A stretch of 64,000 bases of DNA, taken from assembly GCF_009765875.1 (NCBI RefSeq), contig NZ_LMUP01000002.1:248001-312000 (forward strand), given 5' to 3'. A program made the translations under genes and the position numbers. Each line of letters begins with the position of its first letter. The first letter of the stretch is position 1. The notes beneath the pieces are model-generated. The model had not been told where the DNA came from and searched no databases. It was given only the letters and a program-made list of their open reading frames with translations. Positions 9,801-18,732 of this stretch are shown here, piece after piece. Origin of the DNA: Pedobacter sp. L105 (GTDB taxonomy: Bacteria > Bacteroidota > Bacteroidia > Sphingobacteriales > Sphingobacteriaceae).

Positions 9801-10380
9801 TTATTTGGTATTGTGTTTTGGCGAAGCCGATAAAAGTAAATTCTGCAATATCTCCCTTTTCAGCTTTAATACTGAACCACCCTCTGCTGTTGGTAATGGC
9901 AACAATAGGTTTACCCTTAATTTTTACAGATACGCCTGGTAAGGTATTCCCCAAAGAATCGGTAACCTTACCGCTAACTTCCACAGGAAAATTAAACAGA
10001 TCAATGACCCTGTCTGTCAGCGTTTTTTCCTTGACGATGACAGATTGCGCATCCATCACGTAAGATAGCGGCTGATCTTTAAAACATAAGCCGAGCACCA
10101 CTGAGATATCAGCATTGGCTACATGTATACTTACAGGTTTTGAGTTGCTTAACAGCTTTCCGGTGTAGAAAAACTGGTAGCCGGTCTGGGCATGTATTTC
10201 CTTAAATAACTTTTCCAGAGGAACGTTTTTCTCTGAAATAGATATTTTCTGGGCTACCCCTTTCGCGCTGACATGCAGCAAAGCTAAAAACAACATTAAC
10301 ACAGTTAATTTCATAATCCGCAGGATTTTTGAAGAAAGGTAAGACGGTGTCTTACCCGGAAACAGAGCGTAAAAATTCAT
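6847..10380 (-). CDS. SusC/RagA-family TonB-dependent receptor with STN signalling domain
   Basis: A 1177-residue outer-membrane transporter. The N-terminus has the long n-region common in Pedobacter SusC proteins, then a signal peptide ending near residue 44 (SAKGVAQ). Next come an STN/secretin-like domain (about 50-115), a carboxypeptidase-regulatory-like beta-sandwich (about 135-215, SGKVTDSLGNTLPGVSVKIKG), the TonB plug (about 220-370, with IRIRGSSSL and PLYIIDGVPV) and a large beta-barrel to the C-terminal Phe. The STN domain marks receptors that signal ligand binding to a FecR-type anti-sigma factor, and that protein is encoded immediately upstream with its ECF sigma factor. It pairs with the downstream SusD. 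Confidence 0.92.
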   Translation of the reverse strand: MNFYALFPGKTPSYLSSKILRIMKLTVLMLFLALLHVSAKGVAQKISISEKNVPLEKLFKEIHAQTGYQFFYTGKLLSNSKPVSIHVANADISVVLGLCFKDQPLSYVMDAQSVIVKEKTLTDRVIDLFNFPVEVSGKVTDSLGNTLPGVSVKIKGKPIVAITNSRGWFSIKAEKGDIAEFTFIGFAKTQYQITGAESNVSILLHSATNSLSETVIVGYGSTRKKDLTGSVSTIDAAQVQDVPFTTIDNAMAGKAAGVQVTKSDGSPGGAVKIRIRGSSSLLGGNDPLYIIDGVPVQIQSSFLNPGYNTPNPAGSDISSGAGSGSALSSSSVNGLNALNGLNPEDIESISILKDASSTAIYGSKAANGVVIITTKRGSFNMRPQITANYYTTVSSPITEKVLNASQYKSMLTESAQNSYNYRAALGLAQDPTVNSIVNSPGTYFGTANTNWIDLVTRNTVSNNADVAVQGGSAGSKYYSSIGYNNSPGVVIGTDYKRISGKINLENTISSHFSFLTNIDLAYTEQNLSDGTYSQALRARPDYSPYDATGNFTNFSAVGASYQGFQNPLALSTAINNSRTFNLLGSTAAILHISKALEFKSMVSLNMQSYNQRNYNPSYVSVSSYTGNSDASGGIGSNSNSQLANWFVENTLTYHKKLDEKNELNLLAGTSYETRKYSYFTATGTGYPNDQTLTSLSSATTPLQVSGDNPTSPQSYLLSFYLRANYTYMDKYLLTFTGRTDGSSKFGPDNKFGYFPSGAIGYRLSQENFLKKVTWLDDLKFRASYGVTGTQNIGDQMYRTLYSPASYAGASALLPTQVGNNALKWETTKQVDAGLDFTLFGNRLSGTLDYYHKKTNGVLLNLPVAPSSSYASELNNVANITNKGFEVALNGDLIKAKDFKWNMSFNISWNRSMVNQLLGANVGQLGSLTGLETGNNTAIIEGQPLGLLVGRKITGIIQNQQQLDAYKAAMGPIYSSLIYKYLAIGDPMYVLAAPNAYGRPISNTEIIGNGEAKFYGGFTEGFSYRNFDLTAYFTYSYGGKLMWADDVSSLEFNGTSNANVTMLDHWTPTNTGSSRPRLIDEPLANTGSTNLSVYNSSYIKLRTLTLNYRFNKNMPWIKKSGMQNLSVFASATNLFTITKYPGTNPETTNDSYSVAGGYFDVSNYPPVRTMSLGVRVGF

Positions 10381-10499
10381 ACATTTGAATGGGTTGGATT
10401 TAATTTTTCAATAGTTCATTAACATTGGCATTTGGTGATTGAGTTCAATCTTTTTCCCGGGGATGTTGGTAGCATCTCCGGTTTTTTTGAACTTAAAGG

Positions 10500-11630
10500 T
10501 TAAGGCATAACCACTACCCTCCTTCCCTCAACTTTAAAGTGTATTTGTCCCGTTAGTTCTAATTTTCTCAACACATCATTCAGCTGCTGCGATCTGGCAA
10601 CAGACCCTGCAAACCAATCGTCAGGAATAGCCCCTTCATATTGTACGTCTATATTGTACCATCTGGACAGTTTTTTCATGATACTTTCAATATGCTCATG
10701 GTTGAATAAAAAGTTGCCGTTTTTCCAGGCAATAGTAGCTTCAGCATCGTCTGGAATCACCTTTAAAGTGGCAGCAGCCAAAACAGACTGCTGACCAGGT
10801 TTTAAAATGCAGTTTAGGGTATTGCCGGAAACTTTTACAGATCCTTGAAATAGACTGGTCTTCGTTTCATTTTCCTCAGCATAAGAGCTGATGTTAAAAT
10901 GGGTGCCCAGATCTTCTACCTGCTGCTGACTGGTTTTGACGATGAAAGGCTGACTGGCATTATGGGTAACTTCGAAATAGGCTTCGCCTTTTAATTCTAC
11001 GGTACGGTTCTTCAGGCCTGCAAATGAAGCCGGATATTTTAAAGAGGAAGCAGCGTTGAGCCATATTTTTGTTCCATCAGGCAAAACTACTTCATACTGC
11101 CCGCCTCTTGGTGTTTCGATTGTATTGTAGGATGAACCTGAATTGGCAGTATTTGCTGAACCACTATAGACCAATTGCCCCTGTGCTGTTTGAGAGATTT
11201 GCATACCGGTCTGATCATGGAGCGTATCCGTCGCGGTATTGTTCAGGACAACACGTTTGCCATTACTCAGGGTTAAATAAGCTTTATTAGTGCCTGGTGA
11301 GACATTATTCACATAAACAGACTGATTTTTCCGGGCCTGATGATTTACAAAAAGGAACAGGCTTGTCCCTGCAACGATCAAAATAACCGCTGCCGCAGCG
11401 AACCGCAGCCATACGGTCACAGTCCTGAGCGGAGCTCTTTCCGGCAGGGATGCTTTGAGGGATTGCCATACCTGGTCCAGATCTTCATTTAATTCCTGCT
11501 CCACCACAGGATGAAGACCCTGTGAAGATTTTAGCTGTACAAACCAGGAATCGAGCAATTGCTTTTCCTGTTCCGTACATTGACCATTGCTGAATTTCTT
11601 TAATAAGTCCTGAGCTTCTTTATTATCCAT
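10500..11630 (-). CDS. FecR-family anti-sigma factor
   Basis: A 376-residue inner-membrane protein. A short cytoplasmic sigma-binding region at the N-terminus (about 1-80) is followed by a single transmembrane segment (about 90-108, AAAAVILIVAGTSLFLFV). A periplasmic FecR domain (about 165-265, TPRGGQYEVVLPDGTKIWLNAASSLKYP) and a C-terminal DUF4974-like domain (about 305-375) follow. It should hold the ECF sigma factor encoded upstream and release it when the STN domain of the SusC receptor signals. About 120 bases separate it from susC. Confidence 0.9.
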   Translation of the reverse strand: MDNKEAQDLLKKFSNGQCTEQEKQLLDSWFVQLKSSQGLHPVVEQELNEDLDQVWQSLKASLPERAPLRTVTVWLRFAAAAVILIVAGTSLFLFVNHQARKNQSVYVNNVSPGTNKAYLTLSNGKRVVLNNTATDTLHDQTGMQISQTAQGQLVYSGSANTANSGSSYNTIETPRGGQYEVVLPDGTKIWLNAASSLKYPASFAGLKNRTVELKGEAYFEVTHNASQPFIVKTSQQQVEDLGTHFNISSYAEENETKTSLFQGSVKVSGNTLNCILKPGQQSVLAAATLKVIPDDAEATIAWKNGNFLFNHEHIESIMKKLSRWYNIDVQYEGAIPDDWFAGSVARSQQLNDVLRKLELTGQIHFKVEGRRVVVMP

Positions 11631-11718
11631 AGCTTAGAAGATGATGTTTCATCTTTGTTATAACTATAGACCGGTAACATGACCAGTGGGCCCAGAGAAA
11701 AATACTATTTTTCTTAAA

Positions 11719-12300
11719 TTACTTCAGATTAAAAAGAATAAGCAGATAAATGAAGACACCAAACCTCAATCTTAATATTTTTAGTGCATTATTAACCTGA
11801 TTTTTGACCGTTTTTTCAGAAATGCCCAATTTTGAAGCTATTTCTTTATGCGTATAATTCAATTTACGGCTCAATTCAAAAACTTCGCGCATTTTTTCAG
11901 GAAGTTGGGAAATTTCCTTTTCGATGAGTAACGAAAGCTGGTTCTGACGTACCAGATGGTCTGTGGCGTTTTCGTTATGTTGGATAAACTCAGCTAGCGA
12001 AGATATATATTTCGACTCTACCTGTTTGTGGGCAATGACTTTAAATATCGTATTGCGTACAGCGGTATATAAGTAACCTGCTAACTGCGACTCCAGTTTA
12101 AAATCCTTTCTGTTACTCCACAGGGCCGCAAATATTTGTTGTAAAATATCTTTTGATTCTTCACGGTCCCTTAGCAGATTAAAAGCATGAATATAGAGAA
12201 CAGCTTTGTACCGGCTATAAATTTCAGCAAACGCATTTTGATCATCTTCCCTAATCAGGGAAATCAGCTCAACATCAGAAAGTTCGCCGTAAATGATCAT
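11719..12300 (-). CDS. ECF-type RNA polymerase sigma factor (FecI/SigZ-like)
   Basis: From the start at 12300 (MIIYGELSDVELISLI) this is 193 residues; an upstream in-frame ATG at 12339 adds 13 residues that do not look like the family. Region 2 (about 20-85, DQNAFAEIYSRYKAVLYIHA and ESKDILQQIFAALW) and region 4 (about 125-180, ELSRKLNYTHKEIASKLGISEKTVKNQ) are clear, and the C-terminus ends in a short hydrophobic stretch. It is the master gene of the sigma-FecR-SusC-SusD-TlpA-TlpA block and should direct polymerase to the susC promoter when released by FecR. Confidence 0.9.
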   Translation of the reverse strand: MIIYGELSDVELISLIREDDQNAFAEIYSRYKAVLYIHAFNLLRDREESKDILQQIFAALWSNRKDFKLESQLAGYLYTAVRNTIFKVIAHKQVESKYISSLAEFIQHNENATDHLVRQNQLSLLIEKEISQLPEKMREVFELSRKLNYTHKEIASKLGISEKTVKNQVNNALKILRLRFGVFIYLLILFNLK

Positions 12301-12441
12301 TACATACAAATATGGAAAAATGTAATGATAATATAACATTATCTTTAAATAGCATCCACATCACCTTCACTAACCTCAAAAAAGCAGACAATTTGCAAAG
12401 CGTTTGATTGACAACAAATTAACTAAGTCTATACATTGATA

Positions 12442-12449
12442 CAAAGATA
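12442..12449 (-). promoter_or_regulatory. Candidate -7 element for the ECF sigma gene
   Basis: The minus strand reads TATCTTTG, which fits the Bacteroidota TAnnTTTG element, about 140 bases before the sigma-factor start. No TTG-like -33 element lies at the expected spacing, so it is weak evidence. Confidence 0.3.
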
Positions 12450-12505
12450 TCTATACATGAAGATATAAAGAATGTTTCCCGAAACCCTGGCTAGACATTC
12501 ATAAG

Positions 12506-12970
12506 TTATAAAGGATAAGCCGTTTCGCTTTTCGTTTCAGAAAGCACAAAAAAACTTTGTACCGTACTAATATTGGCCAGCGTAGCGAGTTTATTTCTCA
12601 AAAAAAGATGATAAGTGTCCATATCGCTGGTAGCGATCCTGAGAATAAAATCGAAGGCGCCTGTCATCTGAAAACATTCCATTACCTCACTAAACTTTCC
12701 TACTTCCTTTTCAAATTCGAAAAGCGTAGCTGCTGTATGTTCTTTTAGCAGCACCTGAGAAAAGGCAATCAGGCTTTTGTCAATCTTCTTACGGTCAAGG
12801 ATGGCAACAACACGCTTGATGTAACCCTGTTCTTTTAATCTTTTAATCCTTTCATGAACAGTAGCAATAGATTTATTCAGCTTAAAGGCCAGCTCCTTAT
12901 TGGTCTGCGTAGCGTCTTGCTGTAAAAGCCGTAAAATTTCCAGGTCGGTGGGGTCAAGTTCAGATATCAT
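12506..12970 (-). CDS. Lrp/AsnC-family transcriptional regulator
   Basis: A 154-residue regulator. It has an N-terminal winged helix (about 1-62, DPTDLEILRLLQQDATQTNKEL and KSIATVHERIKRLKEQGYI) and a C-terminal RAM/AsnC ligand-binding domain (about 70-150, with GAFDFILRIATSDMDTYHLFL). Members bind amino acids and control amino-acid metabolism, often acting on a divergent neighbour and on themselves. The divergent neighbour is a cysteine synthase 180 bases away, which makes that gene the likely target. This pairing is an inference from position only. Confidence 0.9.
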   Translation of the reverse strand: MISELDPTDLEILRLLQQDATQTNKELAFKLNKSIATVHERIKRLKEQGYIKRVVAILDRKKIDKSLIAFSQVLLKEHTAATLFEFEKEVGKFSEVMECFQMTGAFDFILRIATSDMDTYHLFLRNKLATLANISTVQSFFVLSETKSETAYPL

Positions 12971-13152
12971 AATAGAGAAAATACAAATCGAAAAAAGATA
13001 TAATAACCATTTAAATTAAGAGGCATTAATAGAAATACTAACAATTTAACAGCTAAATTCCATAAAATTTACGGATATACGAACAACTATTGTTATTATA
13101 AATTGCATTACGGAGTTTTACCGAAATATTAAACACGTTATAAAGCTGTAAA

Positions 13153-14205
13153 ATGTTAAGTGAAACCTTAGAATCATCCTGTTTAACCATAAATCTTAAG
13201 CACAAATTTGAGCATTTGTGGCATTTGGTAGGCAACACCCCGATGCTGGAATTACACTATACTTATAAGGGTAACACCGGAAGGATTTATGTAAAATGTG
13301 AACACTATAACCTGACAGGAAGTATCAAAGACCGCATCGCATTGTTCACTTTATACAATGCCTATAAAGAATGCAGGATTAAACCCGGAGACACGATCAT
13401 TGAAGCAACAAGTGGTAACACCGGGATAGCATTTGCTGCTATTGGCAAAGCATTGGGCCATCCGGTAAAAATTATTATGCCTAACTGGCTGAGCAAAGAA
13501 AGAATAGATATTATCAAAAGTTTAGGCGCAGAAGTGATCCTGATCAGCAAAGAACAGGGTGGGTTCTTAGGTAGTATCCAACTGGCAGAGACCATGGCTT
13601 CAACAGATCCATATACCTTTTTACCCCGCCAATTTGAAAACCAGGATAACCCAAGGGCGCATGAAGAATCAACAGGTGTGGAAATATGGGAACAGCTAAA
13701 ATTAAATCAAGTCAGCCCTGATGCTTTTGTAGCAGGAGTTGGGACCGGCGGTACGATCATGGGTGTGGGCAGGTATCTTAAAAGCCAGAAACCATCGGTA
13801 AAGATACACCCGCTGGAACCTGCAGAATCGCCTACCTTAACTACCGGATACAAAGTGGGAAGCCACCGCATACAGGGTATATCTGATGAATTTATCCCCG
13901 AAATCGTTAAACTGAATGAAGTTGATGAGGTAATCCAGGCATGCGATGGTGATGCCATCCTGATGGCTCAGAAATTGGCCGGTCAGCTGGGTTTAGCGGT
14001 AGGGATTTCATCCGGAGCTAACGTAATCGGCGCGATCAAACTGCAGCAGCAGCTTGGATTTGACAGTTGCGTAGTCACTATTTTCTCCGACAGCAATAAA
14101 AAATACCTGAGTACCGACCTGATGAAAACAGAACCAGTGAAAGAAGGGTATCTCAGCCCTGATACAGAATTTATCGATTATCATCCAATCGGCAGGTTAA
14201 AATAA
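13153..14205 (+). CDS. cysM: Cysteine synthase family protein (CysM/CysK-like PLP enzyme)
   Basis: A 350-residue fold-type II PLP enzyme that should make cysteine from O-acetylserine (or a related activated serine) and sulfide. The Schiff-base lysine is Lys59 in GSIKDR. The substrate loop TSGNTG (86-91) and the phosphate-binding GTGGT (197-201) are intact. The N-terminus has about 20 extra residues before the [10 protein letters not shown] start of the conserved domain, and the C-terminus carries about 30 residues past the core. It would accept sulfide from the sulfate operon at 22194-29429. A divergent Lrp/AsnC gene is the probable regulator. A cystathionine beta-synthase-like activity cannot be excluded by sequence alone. 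Confidence 0.85.
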   Translation: MLSETLESSCLTINLKHKFEHLWHLVGNTPMLELHYTYKGNTGRIYVKCEHYNLTGSIKDRIALFTLYNAYKECRIKPGDTIIEATSGNTGIAFAAIGKALGHPVKIIMPNWLSKERIDIIKSLGAEVILISKEQGGFLGSIQLAETMASTDPYTFLPRQFENQDNPRAHEESTGVEIWEQLKLNQVSPDAFVAGVGTGGTIMGVGRYLKSQKPSVKIHPLEPAESPTLTTGYKVGSHRIQGISDEFIPEIVKLNEVDEVIQACDGDAILMAQKLAGQLGLAVGISSGANVIGAIKLQQQLGFDSCVVTIFSDSNKKYLSTDLMKTEPVKEGYLSPDTEFIDYHPIGRLK

Positions 14206-14240
14206 TCTACCAGGAACCATTTCAACTATAACTATTCAAC

Positions 14241-14687
14241 ATGAAAAAACTTATTTTATCCTTCATCATCGCTGTAGCAGCAATCTCTGCACACAGCCAG
14301 ATCTTAAAACCCGTTACCTGGAGTTACGCCGCAAAAAAGACCAGCGCTACGGAAGCTACTATTTTTATGAAAGCCACAATTGATGCAGGCTGGCATATCT
14401 ATTCGCAAAATTTAAAAGATGGTGGCCCTATTAAAACCACTTTTACCTTCCCCGCAGCAAAGGATTATACGCTTGTAGGAACAACGATGGAGCCTAAAGC
14501 AATCACCAAACATGAGGATACATTTAATATGGACGTTAGTTTTTTCGAAAAAAGTGTGGTTTTTCAACAAAAAATCAAGCTTAAAGCCGGACAGACTATT
14601 GTTAAGGGCAGCGTAGAATTTATGACATGTGATGATAAACAATGTCAGCCGCCAGAAGATATTAGTTTCAGCATTCCTGTAAAATAG
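14241..14687 (+). CDS. DsbD alpha-like periplasmic domain protein
   Basis: A 148-residue exported protein (signal peptide 1-19, ending AISAHSQ) made of a single immunoglobulin-like domain matching the N-terminal alpha domain of DsbD (DsbC/DsbD_N type). The motif TIDAGWHIYSQN and the pair Cys130/Cys135 in CDDKQCQPP correspond to the redox cysteines of DsbD alpha. The gene lies 7 bases before the membrane component of DsbD, so the three-domain DsbD of proteobacteria is encoded here as two proteins. It should pass reducing equivalents on to periplasmic clients, for example the TlpA-type proteins. Confidence 0.82.
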   Translation: MKKLILSFIIAVAAISAHSQILKPVTWSYAAKKTSATEATIFMKATIDAGWHIYSQNLKDGGPIKTTFTFPAAKDYTLVGTTMEPKAITKHEDTFNMDVSFFEKSVVFQQKIKLKAGQTIVKGSVEFMTCDDKQCQPPEDISFSIPVK

Positions 14688-14694
14688 TATTACA

Positions 14695-16356
14695 ATGAAG
14701 GCAAAAATAATGTTCATTGTAATGCTGATGCTGGTCATCAATTCCTATTGCAGTTTTGCACAGGGAACTGATACCGCTGGGATTCAGTTTACGGAGATCA
14801 AAGATAGTGTCCCGGCAGCCACCGCAGTCAAACCTGCAACTGTAGTACGATCTTCTTCAAAAAGCAAAGAAATAACAGCGAAAAGCAGCACTGCGAAAAA
14901 ACAACAGAATGTGCAACAGTCTTTTTGGGGCATCTTTTTAGCGGGGTTTGTAGGTGGGCTTGCAGCTTTACTGATGCCCTGCATTTTCCCGATGCTGCCT
15001 TTAACCGTTAGTTTTTTTACCAAGGGAAGTGAGAAAGGAAAAGCTTTTAACCGGGCAGCGCTATATGGCTTATTTATTATCCTGATCTATGTTGTATTGG
15101 GATTACTGGTAACTGTATTGTTTGGTGCTGATGCGCTGAACAGCTTATCTACCAATGGTATTTTCAACTTCCTGTTCTTTCTCCTGCTCGTTGCTTTTGC
15201 AGCTTCCTTTTTAGGTGCTTTCGAAATCACCCTACCTTCTTCATGGGTGAATAAAATGGATGCCAATTCTGATAAAGGAGGAATAGCAGGATTATTTTTC
15301 ATGGCCGGCACCCTGGCATTGGTATCATTTTCCTGTACCGGTCCTATCATCGGAACACTACTGGTACAAGCCGCTACCAGCGGGGCATTATTAGGCCCGG
15401 CTATAGGAATGTTTGGCTTTTCGCTGGCGCTTGCTATCCCATTTGTATTGTTTGCACTTTTCCCTTCAGCTTTAAGCGCATTGCCTAAATCTGGTGGCTG
15501 GCTCAACAGCGTGAAAGTGGTACTGGGGTTTCTGGAGCTGGCCTTCGCTTTAAAATTCCTGAGTAATGTTGATCTTGCTTACCACTGGGAGTGGTTTGAT
15601 AGAGAGATCTTCCTGGTATTGTGGATTACCATATTCGCATTGATGGGTTTCTATCTTTTAGGGAAGCTGAAGCTGGCACACGATAGTGAGCTGAGTTATG
15701 TCTCGGTACCGAGATTGCTCCTTTCCATTATCGTATTATCCTTTACAATGTATATGATACCCGGATTATGGGGAGCACCGTTGAAATCAATCTCAGCTTT
15801 TCTTCCGCCACAGCAAACACAGGATTTCGATTTGTATACACCAACGTTAATCCCTGCTACAGGCAGCCAAAATGTTCCAAGCTCTTCCGGCCCGCATAAA
15901 TATGCAGCAATCTTTCATGCTCCATTAAACCTGGATGCCTTTTTTGACTATGACGAAGGTGTTGCCTATGCAAAAAAAGTGCACAAACCAGTGCTGATAG
16001 ATTTTACCGGGCATGCCTGTGTAAACTGCAGGAAAATGGAAGCAAACGTATGGCCGGATAAAGAAATCTATAAAATGATTAGTCAGGATTACGTATTGAT
16101 CCAGCTATATGTAGACGATAAAACTGAAGTAGATGGCAAAGATGTAGTCACTACCTCAACAGGTAAAGTGTTAAATACCATAGGTAAAAAATGGAGTAAC
16201 CTGCAGGCTGAAAAATTTCAGTCAAATTCGCAGCCATTTTATGTATTACTAAATGCTGATACTGGTCAGCCATTGGTAAAACCAAATGGAGCTGATTACG
16301 AAACAGCAAATTATAAAAAGTTTTTAGATAGCGGGCTAGTTGCCTGGCATCAATAA
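14695..16356 (+). CDS. dsbD: Thiol:disulfide interchange protein DsbD (beta and gamma domains)
   Basis: A 553-residue protein with a signal peptide (1-22), a low-complexity Ser/Lys linker (about 50-75), an eight-helix CcdA/DsbD-type membrane domain (about 78-355) and a C-terminal thioredoxin-like domain (about 400-553). The membrane cysteines are Cys96 in MPCIFPMLPL and Cys214 in FSCTGPIIG. The thioredoxin motif is HACVNC (Cys442, Cys445). It carries electrons from cytoplasmic thioredoxin across the inner membrane. The alpha domain is missing here and is supplied by the gene just upstream. A strong terminator follows. Confidence 0.9.
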   Translation: MKAKIMFIVMLMLVINSYCSFAQGTDTAGIQFTEIKDSVPAATAVKPATVVRSSSKSKEITAKSSTAKKQQNVQQSFWGIFLAGFVGGLAALLMPCIFPMLPLTVSFFTKGSEKGKAFNRAALYGLFIILIYVVLGLLVTVLFGADALNSLSTNGIFNFLFFLLLVAFAASFLGAFEITLPSSWVNKMDANSDKGGIAGLFFMAGTLALVSFSCTGPIIGTLLVQAATSGALLGPAIGMFGFSLALAIPFVLFALFPSALSALPKSGGWLNSVKVVLGFLELAFALKFLSNVDLAYHWEWFDREIFLVLWITIFALMGFYLLGKLKLAHDSELSYVSVPRLLLSIIVLSFTMYMIPGLWGAPLKSISAFLPPQQTQDFDLYTPTLIPATGSQNVPSSSGPHKYAAIFHAPLNLDAFFDYDEGVAYAKKVHKPVLIDFTGHACVNCRKMEANVWPDKEIYKMISQDYVLIQLYVDDKTEVDGKDVVTTSTGKVLNTIGKKWSNLQAEKFQSNSQPFYVLLNADTGQPLVKPNGADYETANYKKFLDSGLVAWHQ

Positions 16357-16410
16357 GAGTTTATCAGATGGTGGATGCCAATGATAAGTTAGGTAATAGT
16401 TAATAGTGGA

Positions 16411-16439
16411 ACCGCCTCGTTCTGAGGCGGTTTTTTTAT
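16411..16439 (+). terminator. Rho-independent terminator after dsbD
   Basis: A perfect 8-bp stem (ACCGCCTC / GAGGCGGT) with loop GTTCT is followed by TTTTTTATT. It lies 55 bases past the dsbD stop and just before the convergent S41 protease stop, so it may serve both genes. Confidence 0.85.
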
Positions 16440-16450
16440 TTTAATCCTGT

Positions 16451-18547
16451 CTATACATGACCAGGAACAAGTAAACTGAAATAATCAGTCAAAATCTGCC
16501 CGGCTTCGATTTTCAAAAAATCAAGATCTTCATCTTTAGGATGGCTCTCTCCTTTTTTCAAAGGTTTTAAACCCATGGCTTCACGGCGCAGGTTATTTTT
16601 TTCAAAGGCCTTAGTCTCATCAGCATCACGTTTCTGCTTTAATGTAACTTCATTCAGCGAAACTGTTTTCTCATCCTCCTGTTTCTTAAAGTCCGCAATA
16701 TCCTCCAGGAGGTATTTATAACTTGCACTGTTCCTCATTCGGTCATCATGTAGCTTACGCAATTGAGGAAGCACCTGGTCAAAATTACCTGCTTTTGTAT
16801 AATTACTCTGTTTGATCCTGTCAAAAGGTAATGCCGAAGGTTCGGTATCTTCACCATATTTATCCAGCGGGATAAGCGCAGGAAAATCGATATCAGGCAC
16901 TACTCCTTTATGCTGGGTAGAATTGCCGCTTATCCTGTAAAACTTGGCGATGGTTAGGTTAAGCTGACCAAGAGAACGGTCTTTACCTTCACTTTTAGCA
17001 AATAACTCTTTAATTCCAGGATTGAGCATATCATCCAGGTTGTATGCATTTTGAACAGTGCCTTTTCCATAGGTCTGTGTACCCAGGATCAGTCCGCGGC
17101 CATAATCCTGTATCGCACCCGCAAAAATCTCAGAAGCAGACGCACTCAGCCTGTCAACCAGCACTGCCATTGGCCCAGCCCAGGTGATACCCGGATCATC
17201 GTCTTCATTTACCTCTACCTGGTTACGGGCATCACGCACCTGCACCACCGGGCCGGTTTTAATAAACAGGCCGGTCAGGCTAACTGCCTCTACCAGCGAG
17301 CCTCCTCCATTTTGACGCAAGTCTATCACAATACCATCTACGTGCTGTTGTTTAAGCGTATCCAATATCAGTTTCACATCACGGGTAGTACTTTTATAAT
17401 TGGGATCATGGGCACTATAAGCAGCAAAATCAAGGTAAAAAGCAGGCACGTTGATAATCCCAATTTTTACGGTTTTACCATTTTCCTGATAAGTGCGGAT
17501 TTCCTTTTTGGCCGACATATCCTGAAGGATGATCTTTTCCCTTACCAATTCAACAATTTTAGGTTTCTCTGAATTGATCTCGCCTTTAGGCAGAATTTTC
17601 AATCTGACGATAGTACCCTTCTTTCCGCGGATCAGCGGAATAGCATTATCCCTGCGCCAGCCAATGATATCCTGAAACACGCCGTCCTTACCTTGCGCTA
17701 CACCGATGATACGGTCGTCAATATTAATCAGGTGACTCTTGGCAGCAGGACCACCAGCAATAACTTCTTTAATGGTGATGTATTCATTTTCTGAATTCAG
17801 GCTTGCTCCTATGCCTTCTACGGAGCGCGACATCTCAATGTTAAACTCAGCGGCATTAACCGGGTTAAAATAACTGGTATGGGGATCTATAGCACTGGTT
17901 AAAGCATCCATAAATAGCTGCATTACATCCTGACTTGATAAACTGTTAGATTGCGATAACAAACTTTGATAGCGCTTTCTCAGGGTCTCTTTATTTTTAG
18001 CCATATCCGGACTGGCCAGTTTTAAATTTAAAAGGTCATACTTCACGCGTTTGTCCCATAAATCGTTCATCTCTGCAGGAGAGCTGATCCAGGGTAACTG
18101 ATCACGGTCGTAGGTAAACTCATCTTTCTGGTCATAATTATAATCTTTGTCCAGCTGGCTGAGCGAATACCGTATACGCTCGTTGTATCTTTTTTTATAT
18201 GTATTAAAGATATAAAATGCATTATCCAGGTTACCTTCGTTGATATCATCATCCAGCGTTGTTTTTAGCCCCTCAAAGCCCTGAATATCTGAAGCCAGAA
18301 AATAACTATGGTTTTCATCCAATGCCTTAATATAATGCGTGAATATCAATGCAGATATAGAATCGTTAATCGCTAATTTTTTATAATTATATCTGGTGAT
18401 CATTTCTGCGATCATCTTGCAAACTACATTTTGCTGCTTTCCCGGATGTAAATCTCCCGGTCCCGCAACAGCAGGCAGTTGATGGGACGAAGCTTGACAG
18501 GAGAGTGCTGCACAGAGTACAAAAAAGAGATATACTTTTTTAAACAT
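16451..18547 (-). CDS. Carboxy-terminal processing (tail-specific) protease, S41 family
   Basis: From the start at 18547 (MFKKVYLFFVLCAALSC) this is a 698-residue lipoprotein-like protein. Two upstream in-frame ATGs (18586 and 18631) precede a less plausible N-terminus. Domains in order are a helical N-terminal region, a PDZ domain (near SVEGIGASLNSENEYITIKEVIAGGPAAKS), the S41 peptidase core and a C-terminal DUF3340-like helical region. The catalytic pair is the Ser in LSASASEIFAGA and the Lys in GTQTYGKGTVQN. It matches the long Prc/Tsp type that cleaves cell-envelope proteins from their C-termini. The position of the Cys suggests anchoring in the envelope. Confidence 0.9.
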   Translation of the reverse strand: MFKKVYLFFVLCAALSCQASSHQLPAVAGPGDLHPGKQQNVVCKMIAEMITRYNYKKLAINDSISALIFTHYIKALDENHSYFLASDIQGFEGLKTTLDDDINEGNLDNAFYIFNTYKKRYNERIRYSLSQLDKDYNYDQKDEFTYDRDQLPWISSPAEMNDLWDKRVKYDLLNLKLASPDMAKNKETLRKRYQSLLSQSNSLSSQDVMQLFMDALTSAIDPHTSYFNPVNAAEFNIEMSRSVEGIGASLNSENEYITIKEVIAGGPAAKSHLINIDDRIIGVAQGKDGVFQDIIGWRRDNAIPLIRGKKGTIVRLKILPKGEINSEKPKIVELVREKIILQDMSAKKEIRTYQENGKTVKIGIINVPAFYLDFAAYSAHDPNYKSTTRDVKLILDTLKQQHVDGIVIDLRQNGGGSLVEAVSLTGLFIKTGPVVQVRDARNQVEVNEDDDPGITWAGPMAVLVDRLSASASEIFAGAIQDYGRGLILGTQTYGKGTVQNAYNLDDMLNPGIKELFAKSEGKDRSLGQLNLTIAKFYRISGNSTQHKGVVPDIDFPALIPLDKYGEDTEPSALPFDRIKQSNYTKAGNFDQVLPQLRKLHDDRMRNSASYKYLLEDIADFKKQEDEKTVSLNEVTLKQKRDADETKAFEKNNLRREAMGLKPLKKGESHPKDEDLDFLKIEAGQILTDYFSLLVPGHV

Positions 18548-18732
18548 GTTCTTAACCGTTATGGATTCTAAATTATTTCTAAACATTAATATGATGTAAG
18601 CGATGAGGTTGATCTGCTGCGCTAAGAACATAAAGGTAAAAAGAACCTCCTATGATTGAATATTTATTTATCAGCCGCATATCATCTTTGGTTTTGGCTC
18701 AAAATGAGTATCTTCAGATCTTATCTTCAACC

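Noticed and set aside
11696..11714. AGAAAAAT-ACT-ATTTTTCT hairpin near the end of the sigma gene
   Set aside because: The stem is almost only A-T pairs, so it is too weak to call a terminator. FecR follows in the same operon, where termination would make no sense.
13053..13238. 61-residue minus-strand open frame in front of the cysteine synthase
   Set aside because: It overlaps the start of the cysteine synthase gene and the AT-rich intergenic region and has no coding character.
17051..17572. 173-residue plus-strand open frame
   Set aside because: It lies wholly inside the S41 protease gene on the opposite strand. The protease carries intact catalytic motifs, and the antisense translation has no recognisable domain.
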